Of a DNA stretch of 64,000 bases, positions 46,850 through 57,609 are shown piece after piece. Origin of the DNA: Dicyema japonicum (lineage: Eukaryota > Dicyemida > Rhombozoa > Dicyemidae); contig RDEW01000019.1 of assembly GCA_011109175.1 (NCBI GenBank), positions 1-64,000 on the forward strand, in the 5' to 3' direction. Positions within the stretch are counted from its first letter, which is position 1; each line of letters begins with the position of its first letter. Below the pieces are notes generated by a model. That model worked only from the letters and a program-made list of their open reading frames with translations, was not told the DNA's origin and ran no database searches. Made by a program: the position numbers and the translations under genes.

Positions 46850-47314
46850 ATGGGCGATTCTTCAAATTCCGATGATGAATTCATACTAGTAGATAATGAA
46901 AATGGCTCCAATGTAGTGATTCCTAAATTACTTATACTTAGATTGAGTCTGTGAATACCTCATTTAACAATGATGACAAATTCAACGATTATCTCCCGCC
47001 AATGTCTATTCCTGATAAAATCCTGGTCACAGGTATGCAAATCCTAAGATCCTTTAGAGGTCCTGAGTTCTTCATTCGTCGAAGACGTGCTCCAGAACAC
47101 TGAGCCATCCTTGAAGGGCAGCATTGCAAGCCAAAAGCCATCTATTATCACCAGGAAGCAATCGAGGACTTCAAGAGGTGACGATGACCTTCGGCAGCAA
47201 GTCAACGAACTCCGATCTGAGCTAAGGTACACTAAAAAGACTGTCCATTTTTTGTTGGTTGCTTTTGCCGCTAATCTGTTATGGAAGATTACTCGGGCTT
47301 TGTTTAAACAATAA
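46850..47314 (+). CDS. Tail-anchored coiled-coil protein with LIR-like motif
   Basis: Exons 46850-46912, 46942-47032 and 47058-47314, 136 residues; introns 29 and 25 nt, GT-AG, in frame. Residues 1-21 are MGDSSNSDDEFILVDNENGS plus N: an acidic segment with F-I-L-V in the form of a LC3-interacting motif, similar in style to those of ATG1/ATG13 proteins. Residues 92-111 are a heptad-like coiled coil (DDDLRQQVNELRSELRY), followed by a hydrophobic stretch (114-127; VHFLLVAFAANLLW) and a short basic tail ending at 136. This is the layout of a C-tail-anchored outer mitochondrial or ER protein (for example Mff-like), but no family is recognised. AATAAA overlaps the stop (47310-47315). Confidence 0.6.
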
Positions 47315-47315
47315 A

Positions 47316-48369
47316 TATTAATTTTATTAAATTTTATTATTTAAATTTATTCTAACGGGACCTAACCCCATCAGGGATAGTAGTTTTCAAACAAGCACTA
47401 GATTGTCACACTGTTGGGAATGTCGAGGGGAACAGCGGTGAAGATTGGTAAAAAGAATTGATGAGACCCTTGAAGACGATGAAGATAGGTTACTAATGTC
47501 GATTGGGGGAGTTGTCGGGAAGAGGATGTTGGGTTTCCTAAAGAGAAGTAAGGCTTTCATATATTTCAAAGTATTATGGTTTATAGATGGTGGAGGATTT
47601 GGAGAAGAGTCTGAGATACGGGGAGACTTATAAAATAAGAGGGCTCCAATGTACTCTCTCTTTGGTGCTAATAAATCTGTCATTTATCAACACACGTGGT
47701 TGATTACCGTTATCGTTTTGCCTATAAGGTTTCAACTTCGAATCTATCTGTGGATGCAATCGCGGTTTCCACTCACAATTCTGCAGCCTGAGTACCTGCA
47801 ATTCATAATTGTCTGTTTTGGTTGTATACTAGTACTTCTACTACTCCCTCAATTGATTAACCTCAGAACGCTCGAGGATATGAGGATTCTTTGTTGGGAG
47901 TTAAGTTCCAATAAACAGACACTTGTATTCATAGATTAGTGGTCTTTATTAGCCAAGACGTCTAATATTTACTTTTTAAGTTTAACATTCATTCAAGTGC
48001 ATTAAACGCTACAATCAAATAATTTGCTTTGCTCAGTTTAAACCAAACCCCCTTAATTCTAAATCAAGATACTTTAGGTGATTCCAAAAACCCGAGATCA
48101 CTTAAAATAGCAACGTGGCAGACTAATAATTTTCCAAAGCAATAATTCAGATAAATTTTCAAAATAAAAGTATTAGAAAGAACACTTTAAACTAAATATT
48201 TAAGTCACTTTGAATGTGAAGAATATAATGTCTTGGATGAAAATGACACGTCTCATTTATTTTAAAAGAAATCAATTGAGAATTTTAAATTGAAGCGCCA
48301 AATAAATTCATATAGCGCGCAAAATTGGCGATATTTAAGGTTTGTTAGCGACGTTTTGGTGTCATTTAA
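47316..48369. other. Unassigned; upstream flank of CCCH gene
   Basis: Overlapping open frames on both strands at 47387-47690 and a hydrophobic plus-strand frame at 47649-47939 (CFGCILVLLLLPQLINL) have no recognised domain. The 300 bp before 48370 are AT-rich and presumably hold the promoter of the CCCH gene. Confidence 0.35.
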
Positions 48370-48741
48370 ATGTCTTACAGAGAAACTGAAATCTACTCTT
48401 TTGAAGACCAGAATTTGAACGTGGACGCAATCAAATACAGAACCCAGCTTTGCAAGAGCTTTTTAGAGACTGGGAATTGTCGATATGGCGAAAACTGTTA
48501 CTTTGCCCATGGAGAATCTGAACTAAGGGACAAAGTCCGTCATCCAAAGTACAAGACCAAGCTCTGCAAGGGGTACCACGAGAATTTATATTGTAAATAT
48601 GGACCAAAGTGTAACTTCATTCACAATGAAATGAACCAAAATGAAAAAATGCATACCAGCCCAACTCCCCAGTGGATGACCAATAGCAGCAACAAAGTCC
48701 TCAATTTCAAATCCTTTTTAGAGAAATTCCATAAAAATTAG
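48370..48741 (+). CDS. Small TTP/TIS11-type tandem CCCH zinc-finger protein
   Basis: An intronless 123-residue protein. Two C-x8-C-x5-C-x3-H fingers: C28, C37, C43, H47 and C66, C75, C81, H85, 18 residues apart. Each finger is preceded by the characteristic lead-in (KYRTQLCKSF and HPKYKTKLCKGY), as in tristetraprolin-family RNA-binding proteins. These bind AU-rich elements (UAUUUAU) in 3' UTRs and recruit deadenylases; cytoplasmic. Vertebrate members are 320-490 residues; here the flanks are only about 20 and 38 residues. The C-terminal stretch LNFKSFLEKFHKN is a possible CNOT1-binding helix (inference). ATTAAA at 48758-48763 can serve as poly(A) signal. Confidence 0.9.
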   Translation: MSYRETEIYSFEDQNLNVDAIKYRTQLCKSFLETGNCRYGENCYFAHGESELRDKVRHPKYKTKLCKGYHENLYCKYGPKCNFIHNEMNQNEKMHTSPTPQWMTNSSNKVLNFKSFLEKFHKN

Positions 48742-48840
48742 CAAAGTGGGACTTTGAATTAAAGTTTTATTTTCTATGTAAACTGTTTTGTTTAATCAAT
48801 TACTTTATTCTAAGTAAACTGTTTTGCGCTACACGAACAA

Positions 48841-48955
48841 GAGACCCTCGTGAGTGCTGCTGGTTATTTGAGCGATTCTTTCTCGCTATCGTGAGAGGGA
48901 ATATCCATGCAGTCAGGGCAGCCTCTATATAATCGTTTACTCTCGTTTCTTTAAT
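48841..48955. repeat. Dispersed 115-bp repeat
   Basis: CCCTCGTGAGTGCTGCTGGT through GTTTACTC recurs at about 19468-19570 with roughly 85 percent identity. No box A/B pattern and no terminal inverted repeats were seen; type unknown. Confidence 0.6.
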
Positions 48956-48959
48956 AAAA

Positions 48960-49690
48960 ATTGAATTTATTACTTTATACCATTGGAAATTCACAAGTGT
49001 GCTGCATTTAGTCAATTATTTACAACACATGATTGAATTTGAATGGACACTAAACGTGATATGAGAATATATGAGAGACTAAACGAAATTGGTGAGATGT
49101 TAATGGGAGATTAATATTTGTTAACATTAAAACTTAATTAGAGTTACCTTAGAAGCTGATGTTTTGGAAGAGACATGCGTCGTTCGGGGTTCACTCTTCC
49201 GTGTTTATGCAGGACGACCGAGAGTCTCGACGAATTTGATAATGTGGGAGGTACTCTAAATGTCTCCAGAAAAAGTATTTAGCATTCATTCCCTGGTATT
49301 TCCTACATCCAAGATCTTTGTTTCGAAAGTCCCAGATCTCCCATGTGTTGAAGTCTTAAACTTATTTTTGAGAATGAAATTTTTAATTTTGCATGAATTT
49401 ATTAAAGGTAATATCATTTATTCAGAAACAGAAGACAATACAAACAAATCATGTTCCGGGTGCATCGCTTCCAAGGCGCTGTGAAAATAATCTCATTTCA
49501 TATTCTCCAAGCGACGATTATTTCTTCAGTTTCCTCAATTCGACAGAGTAGGCATCTGGGCTGTCAGGTTGGGTAATTGACTAAAGTAAATAATGAACCC
49601 CCTCCCACTCATTTATGTAGGCGGGGATAAATATTTTACTTATCTAATAACCCCGGGTATATCTGAAAGAGTTAATTAACGTATAATTAA
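48960..49690. other. No gene recognised
   Basis: AT-rich; a plus-strand open frame at 49260-49484 shows no domain. Confidence 0.4.
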
Positions 49691-49706
49691 GGTATATTCA
49701 GTCCCC

Positions 49707-49910
49707 ATGGTCGGATTGAAAGGTATCATGTCCAACATCACCTGTAGCAGAGAAGAGCAGTGGGCATATCCTGAGACAGGTAAATTAACAGACGTCTCTA
49801 ATGCTTTGAAGAAGGAATATACCCAATTGAATTTTCATTGGAGTTTCTTACTTTCTGTAATCTCGTACAGACAGAACCTTGTGCAAGAAAGAACTCAACC
49901 ATTCTCGTAA
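49707..49910 (+). CDS. Hypothetical small gene with a possible 25-nt intron
   Basis: ATG at 49707 opens a frame that reads MVGLK, and a 25-nt GT-AG candidate intron (about 49723-49747) follows. After it the frame continues EKSSGHILRQ to a second possible donor (GTAAATTAAC). No domain is seen and later exons are ambiguous. Listed only because the intron size fits the pattern of real genes here; it may be chance. Confidence 0.2.
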   Translation: MVGLKGIMSNITCSREEQWAYPETGKLTDVSNALKKEYTQLNFHWSFLLSVISYRQNLVQERTQPFS

Positions 49911-50116
49911 ATGCTAGAACGTCTATTTTATTTTATCTTAAGATTCAAACACATTTATTTTTAGAATTTACTTCTTGTCAACATCTCGGTGTCTTCAAGA
50001 CAGGAAAGCATGTTAAGTTTAAGATCTCACTCCATCTGTTCCGTAAATTCACAAAGTCTTCCAATCAAAATTGAAAGCGTTTGAAGGATCACCTTAGCAT
50101 CTTGAAATCTTGATAT

Positions 50117-50441
50117 GTTTTTGATTTCCAGTGTAGATTCCAAGTGTAGGTGCTCAGTTGGTATGGTTTTAGAAAGGTATGGTTTTTAAAAAGTAATTAT
50201 TCTTAGAGTGGAATTTTGAGTTTATTTTTTCGACGTTTTTTATTGATAATCAGAGACCCTAGACATGAACAGCATAGTTNTTGATTTCGAGTGTAGATTT
50301 CAAGTGTAGGTGCTCAGTTGGTATGGTTTTAGAAAGGTATGGTTTTTAAAAAGTAATTATTCTTAGAGTGGAATTTTGAGTTTATTTTTTCGACGTTTTT
50401 TATTGATAAACAGGGACCCTAGACATGAACAGCATAGTTTA
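50117..50441. repeat. Duplication flanking N at 50280
   Basis: About 160 bp before the N (from TTTTTGATTTCCAGTGTAGA) recur right after it with a handful of differences. Read as unmerged contig overlap. Confidence 0.9.
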
Positions 50442-50449
50442 TCGTTGCT

Positions 50450-52680
50450 CTGATGAATTGTCTGTAGATAATCAGGCTCTCTTTGATCTGGCCAAATGAC
50501 CTAGCTGCCACGGCCCGGACTAAGTTGACTTTCTGAGATTTTTCGCATACATATGAGATGTTTTGAACAAAATAGTAAAGTATCAAATATCAAACAGAGT
50601 AGTTAAGGTCTTTTAACCACAGAAAAAAAAGCTTTGTTATAACGTTGATTCCAGGTTGAATTGAGGACGGTCTGTAGTGAAAAGTGCTATTGATTACTTT
50701 TCGTTAGAAGAATGAGGAAATTTCTGTTCATCCATGAAGAAATTTTGTCAATAAGTTCTTGCATGACAATAGAAGCAACCGTTAAGTTGCAATGGGGAGA
50801 GGCTTTTACTACTTTGGATGTCCGGTCAATGGACGCAACAATTGTTTTTTGCGGAAGTTTATTATTGAATCCATCAATAAATTGAGTCAGTTTAAAAAGA
50901 TGGGTTGTAGTCGAATGGTAAGCTCGAAAGCCATGGTGGAGTCTAGAAAATACAGGTAGGGTTGATTAAACACAGTAGAACTCTTTCAGCAATCTTCGAG
51001 AAAACAGAAAAAAGGGAAATAGGACGATAAGAAGAGGAACAGAAGGGTCGCGGTTAGGCTTCAAATATGAATGATTGTGGCTTTATTCCAGAGCATAGGT
51101 ACTGACTGACCCATAAAGTATATTTGGTCCAAGGCTTTTAGGTGATGTATGGCAAGACCGTCAGGCCCTCTTGCATTAGTTTCGAGAATTGAACAAGTTT
51201 AGTAATTAGGGATTGCGGAATAATGAAAAGTCTGTTGGCTTCAGAGGATACGGTCTCTTACAATTGAGTCCTTATCGGTAAAAAATGAGTTATCTTCGCA
51301 TGAGCACTAAAAAGATTGTCTGGTCACGGAAGGATAAGACACGATTTTTTCTTGAGAGATCACTTGAGTCTGGGATGTATTTTCATGAGGATTCTCCACA
51401 AGACAGGGGATCCAGTATAAGGATTTAGAGTACAAGTAAAGTCATTCTATTCGTTAGTCTTATTTTAAGATTAGGTCGTCAATAAACCAAGTGGAATACT
51501 GTACGAATCCCACCTTCCAAGTTTATAGTTTATATGCGTATTTGTGATCCTTTTCTTCGTATGTTGATGGTTGAAGATAATTAAAATCGAGTTGTGGTCA
51601 GTTGAAAGATCATCTAGATGCTGATCGATTCAGCATGGAACAATGTTAAGCCAGAAACCATACGAAACTGTTTTACCAAAAATGTTGTATCTCTTAGTAA
51701 CAATGTAACAGTTGAAATAGTGGAGGAATAAATTGAACAGGACACATCAATTCAGTTTTGGAGTTATTTTTCCAATGAGATTTATTTTTCAAATTTCATG
51801 AATGTGGATTTATTAACGGGCCCTGATAAAGACAAAAACATCGATGTTTTGGAAGCTAAAAAATGTTCTCCTGACAAAATAGAAGAATCTAGTTTCTGAA
51901 ATATTACAACTTATACTGCACTTAAAAGAATAGGAAATCTCAAAAGTTATTTTGAAAATGGAGGTTATCCTGGTGAACATGCAAAAAACGTACCATGTAA
52001 ACTTGAAAATCAGCTTGCAAAAATATTTACTAATTTGGTTAAATCGGTTAAATTTAATCATCGCTTATAGTGAAGCAAATCGTTTGACTTCACTAGGAGC
52101 CCCATAAAGTAATTTGAGTATACAAGGGAGTCATACTGACAAATCTAGAAAACACCGTAATCTTATTGAAGTATGATAATTTGCAAGTCTACTACAACAG
52201 GGGTAGGCACCATAGCGACAAATATAATAATTATGACAAGACTCAGTAATGCTGTCCCTTATTTACATGACAATTTTTCGTATATCTGAAATTTATTCGC
52301 ATTTTCGTCTTCGATCAAGGAGGACAAGTGTTCACCAGTCAGCCTTGTTCTCTGATAAGGTTTTGTAGACATTCAAGATGATGAGCATTAAAATCACCAC
52401 GTATGACAATTTTTCGTATATCTGAAATTTATTCGCATTTTCGTCTTCGATCAAGGAGGACAAGTGTTCACCAGTCAGCCTTGTTCTCTGATAAGGTTTT
52501 GTAGACATTCAAGATGATGAGCATTAAAATCACCACGTAAGATACAATTTTCAACAGAAAAAGTAGAAGTAAGTTCGCCGCATAGTTCGGAGTGAAACAG
52601 GACTTGTTGATATTGGCCCGGATATATGAAATTTCAATAGAAAATCCTCCATCGATTGTCCATAAGCTGTAAATCAAGTG
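50450..52680 (-). mobile_element. I/Jockey-like LINE, endonuclease to RT
   Basis: Minus strand: endonuclease remnant CILRGDFNAHHLECLQN near 52490-52550, then pre-RT ANARGPDGLAIHHLKALD (about 51120-51180) and RT HHGFRAYHSTTTHLFKLTQF with IVASIDRTSKVV (about 50820-50940). About 135 bp (52264-52400) is tandemly duplicated at 52404-52530. The plus-strand open frame inside (51740-52071) is a shadow. Confidence 0.72.
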
Positions 52681-52704
52681 TTCATTCTCAGCAATCTCAT
52701 TTCC

Positions 52705-53149
52705 ATGGGAATCATCATCAAAGACAAGCCGTTATATGACCAACTCCTGCACTACAATCAGTATAAAGTAAGAATTGATGTCTCATGTGTTAGGACACAA
52801 TGTTGAAGGCTCTCCAAGTAATGCCTGATGATGTGCTTTGCAATCAAATATATGGTCGGTTTATGTTTGAGGTTAGTTTTGAGTCATTTTTGGCTGCTCA
52901 ACTAAATTGGTGGCAGAAAAAACTCTCCTCCAAGTTTGTATCTTCCAATTTTAGCTACACCTATTCTGACTCCCTCGATCAGTTTCTAAAAACAGATAGA
53001 CTGGCAGGACAAGACGGAGACGTTATAAGTCGAGTTTTTATTGCAAAAGTTGCTCTTAAGTATCAATTTAGTGCTACCATGAGATGAGGGATGTGTCCAA
53101 TGCTTCCGGTTATCTGAAAAGCATTGATTTGTCTGATTTAGAGGAGTAA
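52705..53149 (+). CDS. Unassigned three-exon gene
   Basis: Exons 52705-52767, 52794-53048 and 53072-53149; introns 26 and 23 nt, GT-AG, both phase 0; 131 residues. It starts MGIIIKDKPLYDQLLHYNQ and ends YLKSIDLSDLEE. No signal peptide, membrane segment or known motif was seen; the C-terminus is acidic. A 45-nt segment inside exon 2 (about 52870-52914) begins GT, ends AG and is in frame, so a shorter form is possible. The gene sits directly left of a hAT-like element whose target duplication begins 14 nt after the stop. Confidence 0.5.
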
Positions 53150-53170
53150 ATTTAAAATCTTGGTGATCAG

Positions 53171-53949
53171 TAGGGCGATTTTTATTTTGACTTTATAAAT
53201 CGGAAATTTTGACCTAAAATTGACGTTATTGACTTTAAAATTCCAAAATTTTGACCTTTTTTGACTTTATGATAAATTTATCTACAAAAAATTTTTTTTA
53301 ATATAAAAAAACTAATCAAAATTTTTATCAAAATACAGAATAATGTAATTCAAAACTTTTTCGGTTTTAAAATTTCGGTTTTAAAATTTCGGTTTTTCTT
53401 CTCTCAACAAATAATGATGTGGAAGGACACTTTTTCAGATAGTTGATAACATATAGAGAAATATGTTGTTTTTTCACTTTTGTGATAGAAAGCACTTGAT
53501 TAACAAATAATCTTAATTCCAGTACTTTCCGATTCCACATAAATCGTCCCCGAAATGCAATTTCTGAACGTATTCAACAGCGTCTGAGAGATCTATCGCA
53601 AAATCCCTTATAACATTGTCAATTATTTGACAGATAATCGAAGAGTTAGCTGCAGAATGGGCTACAAGATATTAAAATATTTTCTTGGGAACAGAAATTC
53701 TTCCAATAAATGTATTGATATATTTCTGTTCCCGGATATCAGTTTCGTCAATCAAGAATTTTTTTCAGATCTATAATAAATGACAATAAAACCTAAAAAA
53801 TAGCGTAATTCTGCCATACATTTTGACTTTTTTGACTTTATAACTTTTGATTTATATAATATTTTTGATTAAAAACTACATTTTTATAAGTTTTAAACAA
53901 TTTTAAAGAACATAGTAATTTTTTGACTTTATTGATAAAAATTGCCCTA
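53171..53949. mobile_element. 779-bp hAT-like element with intact target duplication
   Basis: Ends: left TAGGGCGATTTTTATTTTGA; right, read inward, TAGGGCAATTTTTATCAATA. Flanking 8-bp direct repeats are identical (GTGATCAG at 53163-53170 and 53950-53957). Eight-bp duplications are the hAT hallmark. The interior has repeated TTTTGACTTTAT-type motifs near both ends and a short tandem repeat (TTTCGGTTTTAAAA, three times, about 53358-53398). A minus-strand reading near 53500-53680 (SIICQIIDNVIRDFAID) may be transposase debris, but is unproven. Fragments at 19370 and 23795 come from the same family. Confidence 0.8.
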
Positions 53950-53964
53950 GTGATCAGCATCCAG

Positions 53965-54305
53965 AACCTATCTGTAAATCTGAAAGTTTGGGGACCACTG
54001 TAGTGAAAATTCGATGAGGATTTTTAGACATATATTGAGGATGGATCCTGCTGCACACGCAAATGATATCATGAAATTATACTTTCTAAGTACCGGTCCA
54101 TTTCGGGGCAGATTTCGTACAACACTTCCTCTGACCTTAGATAACGACATAAAAATGCAAAATGCGAATGGAAAATCTTGCTGACTTAGACACCTCCTAA
54201 AAATCCCAATCTCAAGAGTATCATGGAGGCGTCTGACGGCAAAGATAATCCGGGGTACGGCACAAGCGTTTAGTTTATTGGATAAGTCAATTATTATTAT
54301 TATTA
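53965..54305 (+). mobile_element. RTE-like LINE 3' end (plus copy)
   Basis: Plus frame: HILRMDPAAHANDIMKLYF, FRGRFRTTLPLTLDND, then SRVSWRRLTAKIIRGTA and a (TTA)n tail at 54290-54305. It is the same C-terminal block as the minus copy to its right. Confidence 0.75.
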
Positions 54306-55090
54306 TAAGCACTTATCGCTATGTCATAGGACTTGACAAAGCATGTGCAACACGAGTTAGCAAATCACTGGTTAGTTTCATCCACTTCCTCCTATTCAAA
54401 GCCGCAGCGCGCAACCAGTCCAGATCCTCTCCACTTGCAAGATGCCGTCCCANCTTGCTGACTTAGACACCTCCTAAAAATCCCAATCTCAAGAGTATCA
54501 TGGAGGCGTCTGACGGCAAAGATAATCCGGGGTACGGCACAAGCGTTTAGTTTATTGGATAAGTCAATTATTATTATTATAAGCACTTATCGCTATGTCA
54601 TAGGACTTGACAAAGCATGTGCAACACGAGTTAGCAAATCACTGGTTAGTTTCATCCACTTCCTCCTATTCAAAGCCGCAGCGCGCAACCAGTCCAGATC
54701 CTCTCCACTTGCAAGATGCCGTCCCATTTCTTTGAGGTCCTCGTCGAGAACGACTGCCAGTGTCGTCCTTGGGCGACCACGGAAACGGGGGGCCTCCAAC
54801 ATGAAGTAATCCTCCATGGCTACGTTCGCGGGGGCATCTAGGTCCAGTCGCAGAATATGGCCGAAAAGCCTCCATCGTGTATCCAGAATCTCATTAGAAA
54901 TTTCTGAGGTCTTCGTCCTCTTATAGAGAAGATTAGATGACATCCTCGTATCACTTCTTTCGAACATCATATGCCGTAGTTGGTCTCTATGAAACGCATT
55001 AAGCCTCTTCAGTTCATTTCTTGAGCAGGCCCAGGTACCAGCGTTATATAGTAGTATGGGTTTCACTAGCGAGTTGTATAATCGAGTTTT
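54306..55090 (-). mobile_element. RTE-like LINE 3' end (minus copy)
   Basis: Minus frame 54593-55066 (157 codons) is the best-preserved C-terminus of the family: LYNAGTWACSRNELKRLN, ISNEILDTRWRLFGHILRLD, APANVAMEDYFMLEAPRFRG, RPRTTLAVVLDEDL and RRKWMKLTSDLLTRVAHAL. It ends in a (TAA)n tail that coincides with the tail of the plus copy. An N at 54453 is flanked by about 275 bp of near-identical sequence (54175-54452 and 54454-54730), so the middle is counted twice. Confidence 0.8.
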
Positions 55091-55280
55091 TGTTATAATG
55101 TCGAAACTCCCCAGATTAATTTAATTATTTTTGACGTTAATGAATATAAATTAATTTACTTTTTAATTAATAATAATTTTTAAAATTATAATATCAATAA
55201 AACTAGTGTTATTGACCTTAATGAATTTAATAAGATTGCCAATATTCCGTAATTATAAAATGTAATATATATTTTACTGA

Positions 55281-57555
55281 CTAATCAGACCTCTCACTTA
55301 TTTTAAAGCTTCGCTCTCCAAAGCGCCCAAAGTACTGTCATGGAATAAGGTCTAGGGTCCAAACGAGTCGTTCATCATAAATGCCTTTGCTGGGAAGTTG
55401 AAATTTGATCACGTGTTCCCATATCCTAAAGGTTTCCCTTCAAAAGTTTACTCAAGTTTTAACCGACGAAGAATGTGAAATTACCGAATCCATGATCGGA
55501 CCAATAAACAAATTTTTTAAGGTAAATGCGCGCTTTAGTGAAAATGACGATTAATTGACGTCATTACTTATGTTAGGAAGGTAATTCAGCCGCAGAGAAC
55601 GATAAGAGGGGAGAAATCACCATAGAAACCAAACGGAAATTAGCCGAACTTGGCGCTTACGGACTAATCACACCAACTGAATTTGGTTTTTCCTTTATGC
55701 TTACGTAGGCGGCTTGGGTTTGAATTCCAGTCAAACATCAAGGCTCAGTGAGGCGGTGGGTCACTTTGACCTTTCCGTTATGATCCACATTGGTGCTCAT
55801 CAGGTTTTTAGAACCGATTAGTCGTAGTCTATCGGATATCGGGGGATCATAAACTACGGGACGCCAGAACAGAAGAAAAAATATCTCCCCGACTTGGCCT
55901 CAGGAAAAAAGATCGCTGCCTATTGTTTGACAGAACCTTCCGCAGGGTCTGATGCCGCTGTAAGGGCTGAGATAACCACAAGTCTATCAAATCCAATGCA
56001 GTCCTCTCTGCTGACGGGAAGCACTACATTCTAAACGGAAGCAAGATTTGGATCACTAACGGTGGAATGGCTGATGTTATGACCGTTTTTGCTAAGGTTG
56101 CTTTAACACGGACAATTTAGACACCGGTGACCGAAGATGGCATGGAGAAGATGAAGATGACCGCCTTTATAGTCGAAAGGGAATTTGGAGGGATCACCAG
56201 TGGCAATCCTGTAGCTAAAATGGGGATCAAAGCATCCGAAACATGCGAAGTATTTTTCGACGACGTTCACATTCCTGTGGAGAATGTTCTCGGAGGTTAA
56301 CAGACTTGGTTGATTATTAGAGGTCGGCAATGGCTTCCTCATCGCTGTGAGCATCCTAAACATGGGTCGGTCCTCGATCTGTGCGAGCATGTGCGGGACC
56401 ATGAAGGAGATGTTGACCAGATCAGTTCTCTTTATTTTAACGGTCAGATAAATTTTGCCTGGCAGAGAGAACAATTTGGCAGCAAAATAGTCAAGTATGG
56501 AGTCATCAAGGAAAAGCTGGCGAGGATGGCAATGAAAATCTACGCATCTGAGGTCAGGGACCGGTTTTTTAGAGCTTAGTCCATCGGCTACCTACTGGCC
56601 GGAAACTACGACCGGAATGTGCCCGATCTGCAGGTGGATGCTGCAATTTGCAAGATATATGGATCAGTTAGTGACTTTATATAGTCTAAGGATGCTGCTT
56701 GGAGTGTGGTGGATGATGCTATACAAATTCACGGGGGGATGGGATATATGGCTGTTAATGTTAGTTTTTAATGTTCTAGGAGATTGAGTTGGAAAGATTC
56801 GCCAGGGATGCAAGAATTTGTCGAATTTTCGAAGGGACCAACGAAATTTTGAGACTTTTTGTCGCCTATAACGGAATTATGGTTATTAATCTTTGATAAT
56901 GCGCTTAGCATGCAGGAAAGACAATTTCAAATATCACCTCATCCAAGAATAGTCTACTTACTCTTTATTCATCAGTGTCTATAGCTGTAACGAGAATCCT
57001 CGTGGGTCCGAAAGCTCAAGCACACCTTAAGAAAATTGTCCACCAGGACCTTTCTGAGAGCGCCGAAAAAGTTTTATTTTTAAATTTTTTTTCAAAATTT
57101 ATTAATATAATTATACTTTAATTTTATTACTCTAACTTTAATTTTAGCTTGGAATTTCAATAAACAACTTTTTGAGAATAGTGACGCGTCTGATATTTGT
57201 CCATAAAAAGGGACTCAAAGGTTTGTGATCTTGTTTACTGATTAGACCGCCAGTTTGAAGTTTATAGAATTGGGGAGGCCGCTATTTCGATTCACGTGAT
57301 GGCTGCTGTACTTTCGCGGGCTTCGAGCGCATTAGAACAGCAGACAGACACATGTAAGCACGAGGCACAGCTTTGCAAAGCGATTTGCATGGAGGTGGGT
57401 TCTTGGTTTAATTTGTGTATCAGGAATCTTTGAATGTTTCAAGATCCTTAGACACGATAAGTAGAAGTAAGGAATTGACTTCATGTCTGTTCGATATTTC
57501 TGATAGTATTGTCAAGAATGAGGATTATTTCGTTAAGACCCCGCTCGGTATGTAA
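55281..57555 (+). CDS. ACADVL: Very-long-chain acyl-CoA dehydrogenase (VLCAD/ACAD9 type)
   Basis: Mitochondrial FAD enzyme for the first step of long-chain fatty acid beta-oxidation. Exons: up to 55331, then 55356-55431, 55457-55521, 55577-55685, 55709-55803, 55828-55959, 55983-56096, 56121-56295, 56321-56424, 56448-56552, 56580-56666, 56691-56753, 56780-56881, 56909-56951, 56976-57070, 57148-57220, 57246-57394, 57424-57555. Introns are 22-29 nt except two of 55 and 77; all joins keep frame (572 residues from 55356). Motifs: [70 protein letters not shown], and [13 protein letters not shown] with the catalytic Glu. The extra ~180-residue C-terminal domain ending KTPLGM (human SNPLGF) marks the VLCAD/ACAD9 group. 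Start codon and targeting peptide lie upstream of 55322 and were not located. The gene looks broken only if the micro-introns are missed. Confidence 0.88.
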
Positions 57556-57600
57556 TCCTCTATAATATTATAATTCTTGATTAATCGCTAATTTACTTAA

Positions 57601-57606
57601 AATAAA
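57601..57606 (+). terminator. Poly(A) signal after the acyl-CoA dehydrogenase gene
   Basis: AATAAA 46 nt downstream of the stop. Confidence 0.4.
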
Positions 57607-57609
57607 TTA

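Noticed and set aside
51740-52071. Plus-strand open stretch with one stop as a pseudogene
   Set aside because: It falls in the linker of a minus-strand LINE between its endonuclease and RT parts, and has no recognisable domain.
55281-57555. Acyl-CoA dehydrogenase as a decayed pseudogene
   Set aside because: At first sight it is full of stops and frameshifts, but each one falls in a GT-AG segment of 22-29 nt (or 55 and 77 nt), and all exon joins keep frame.
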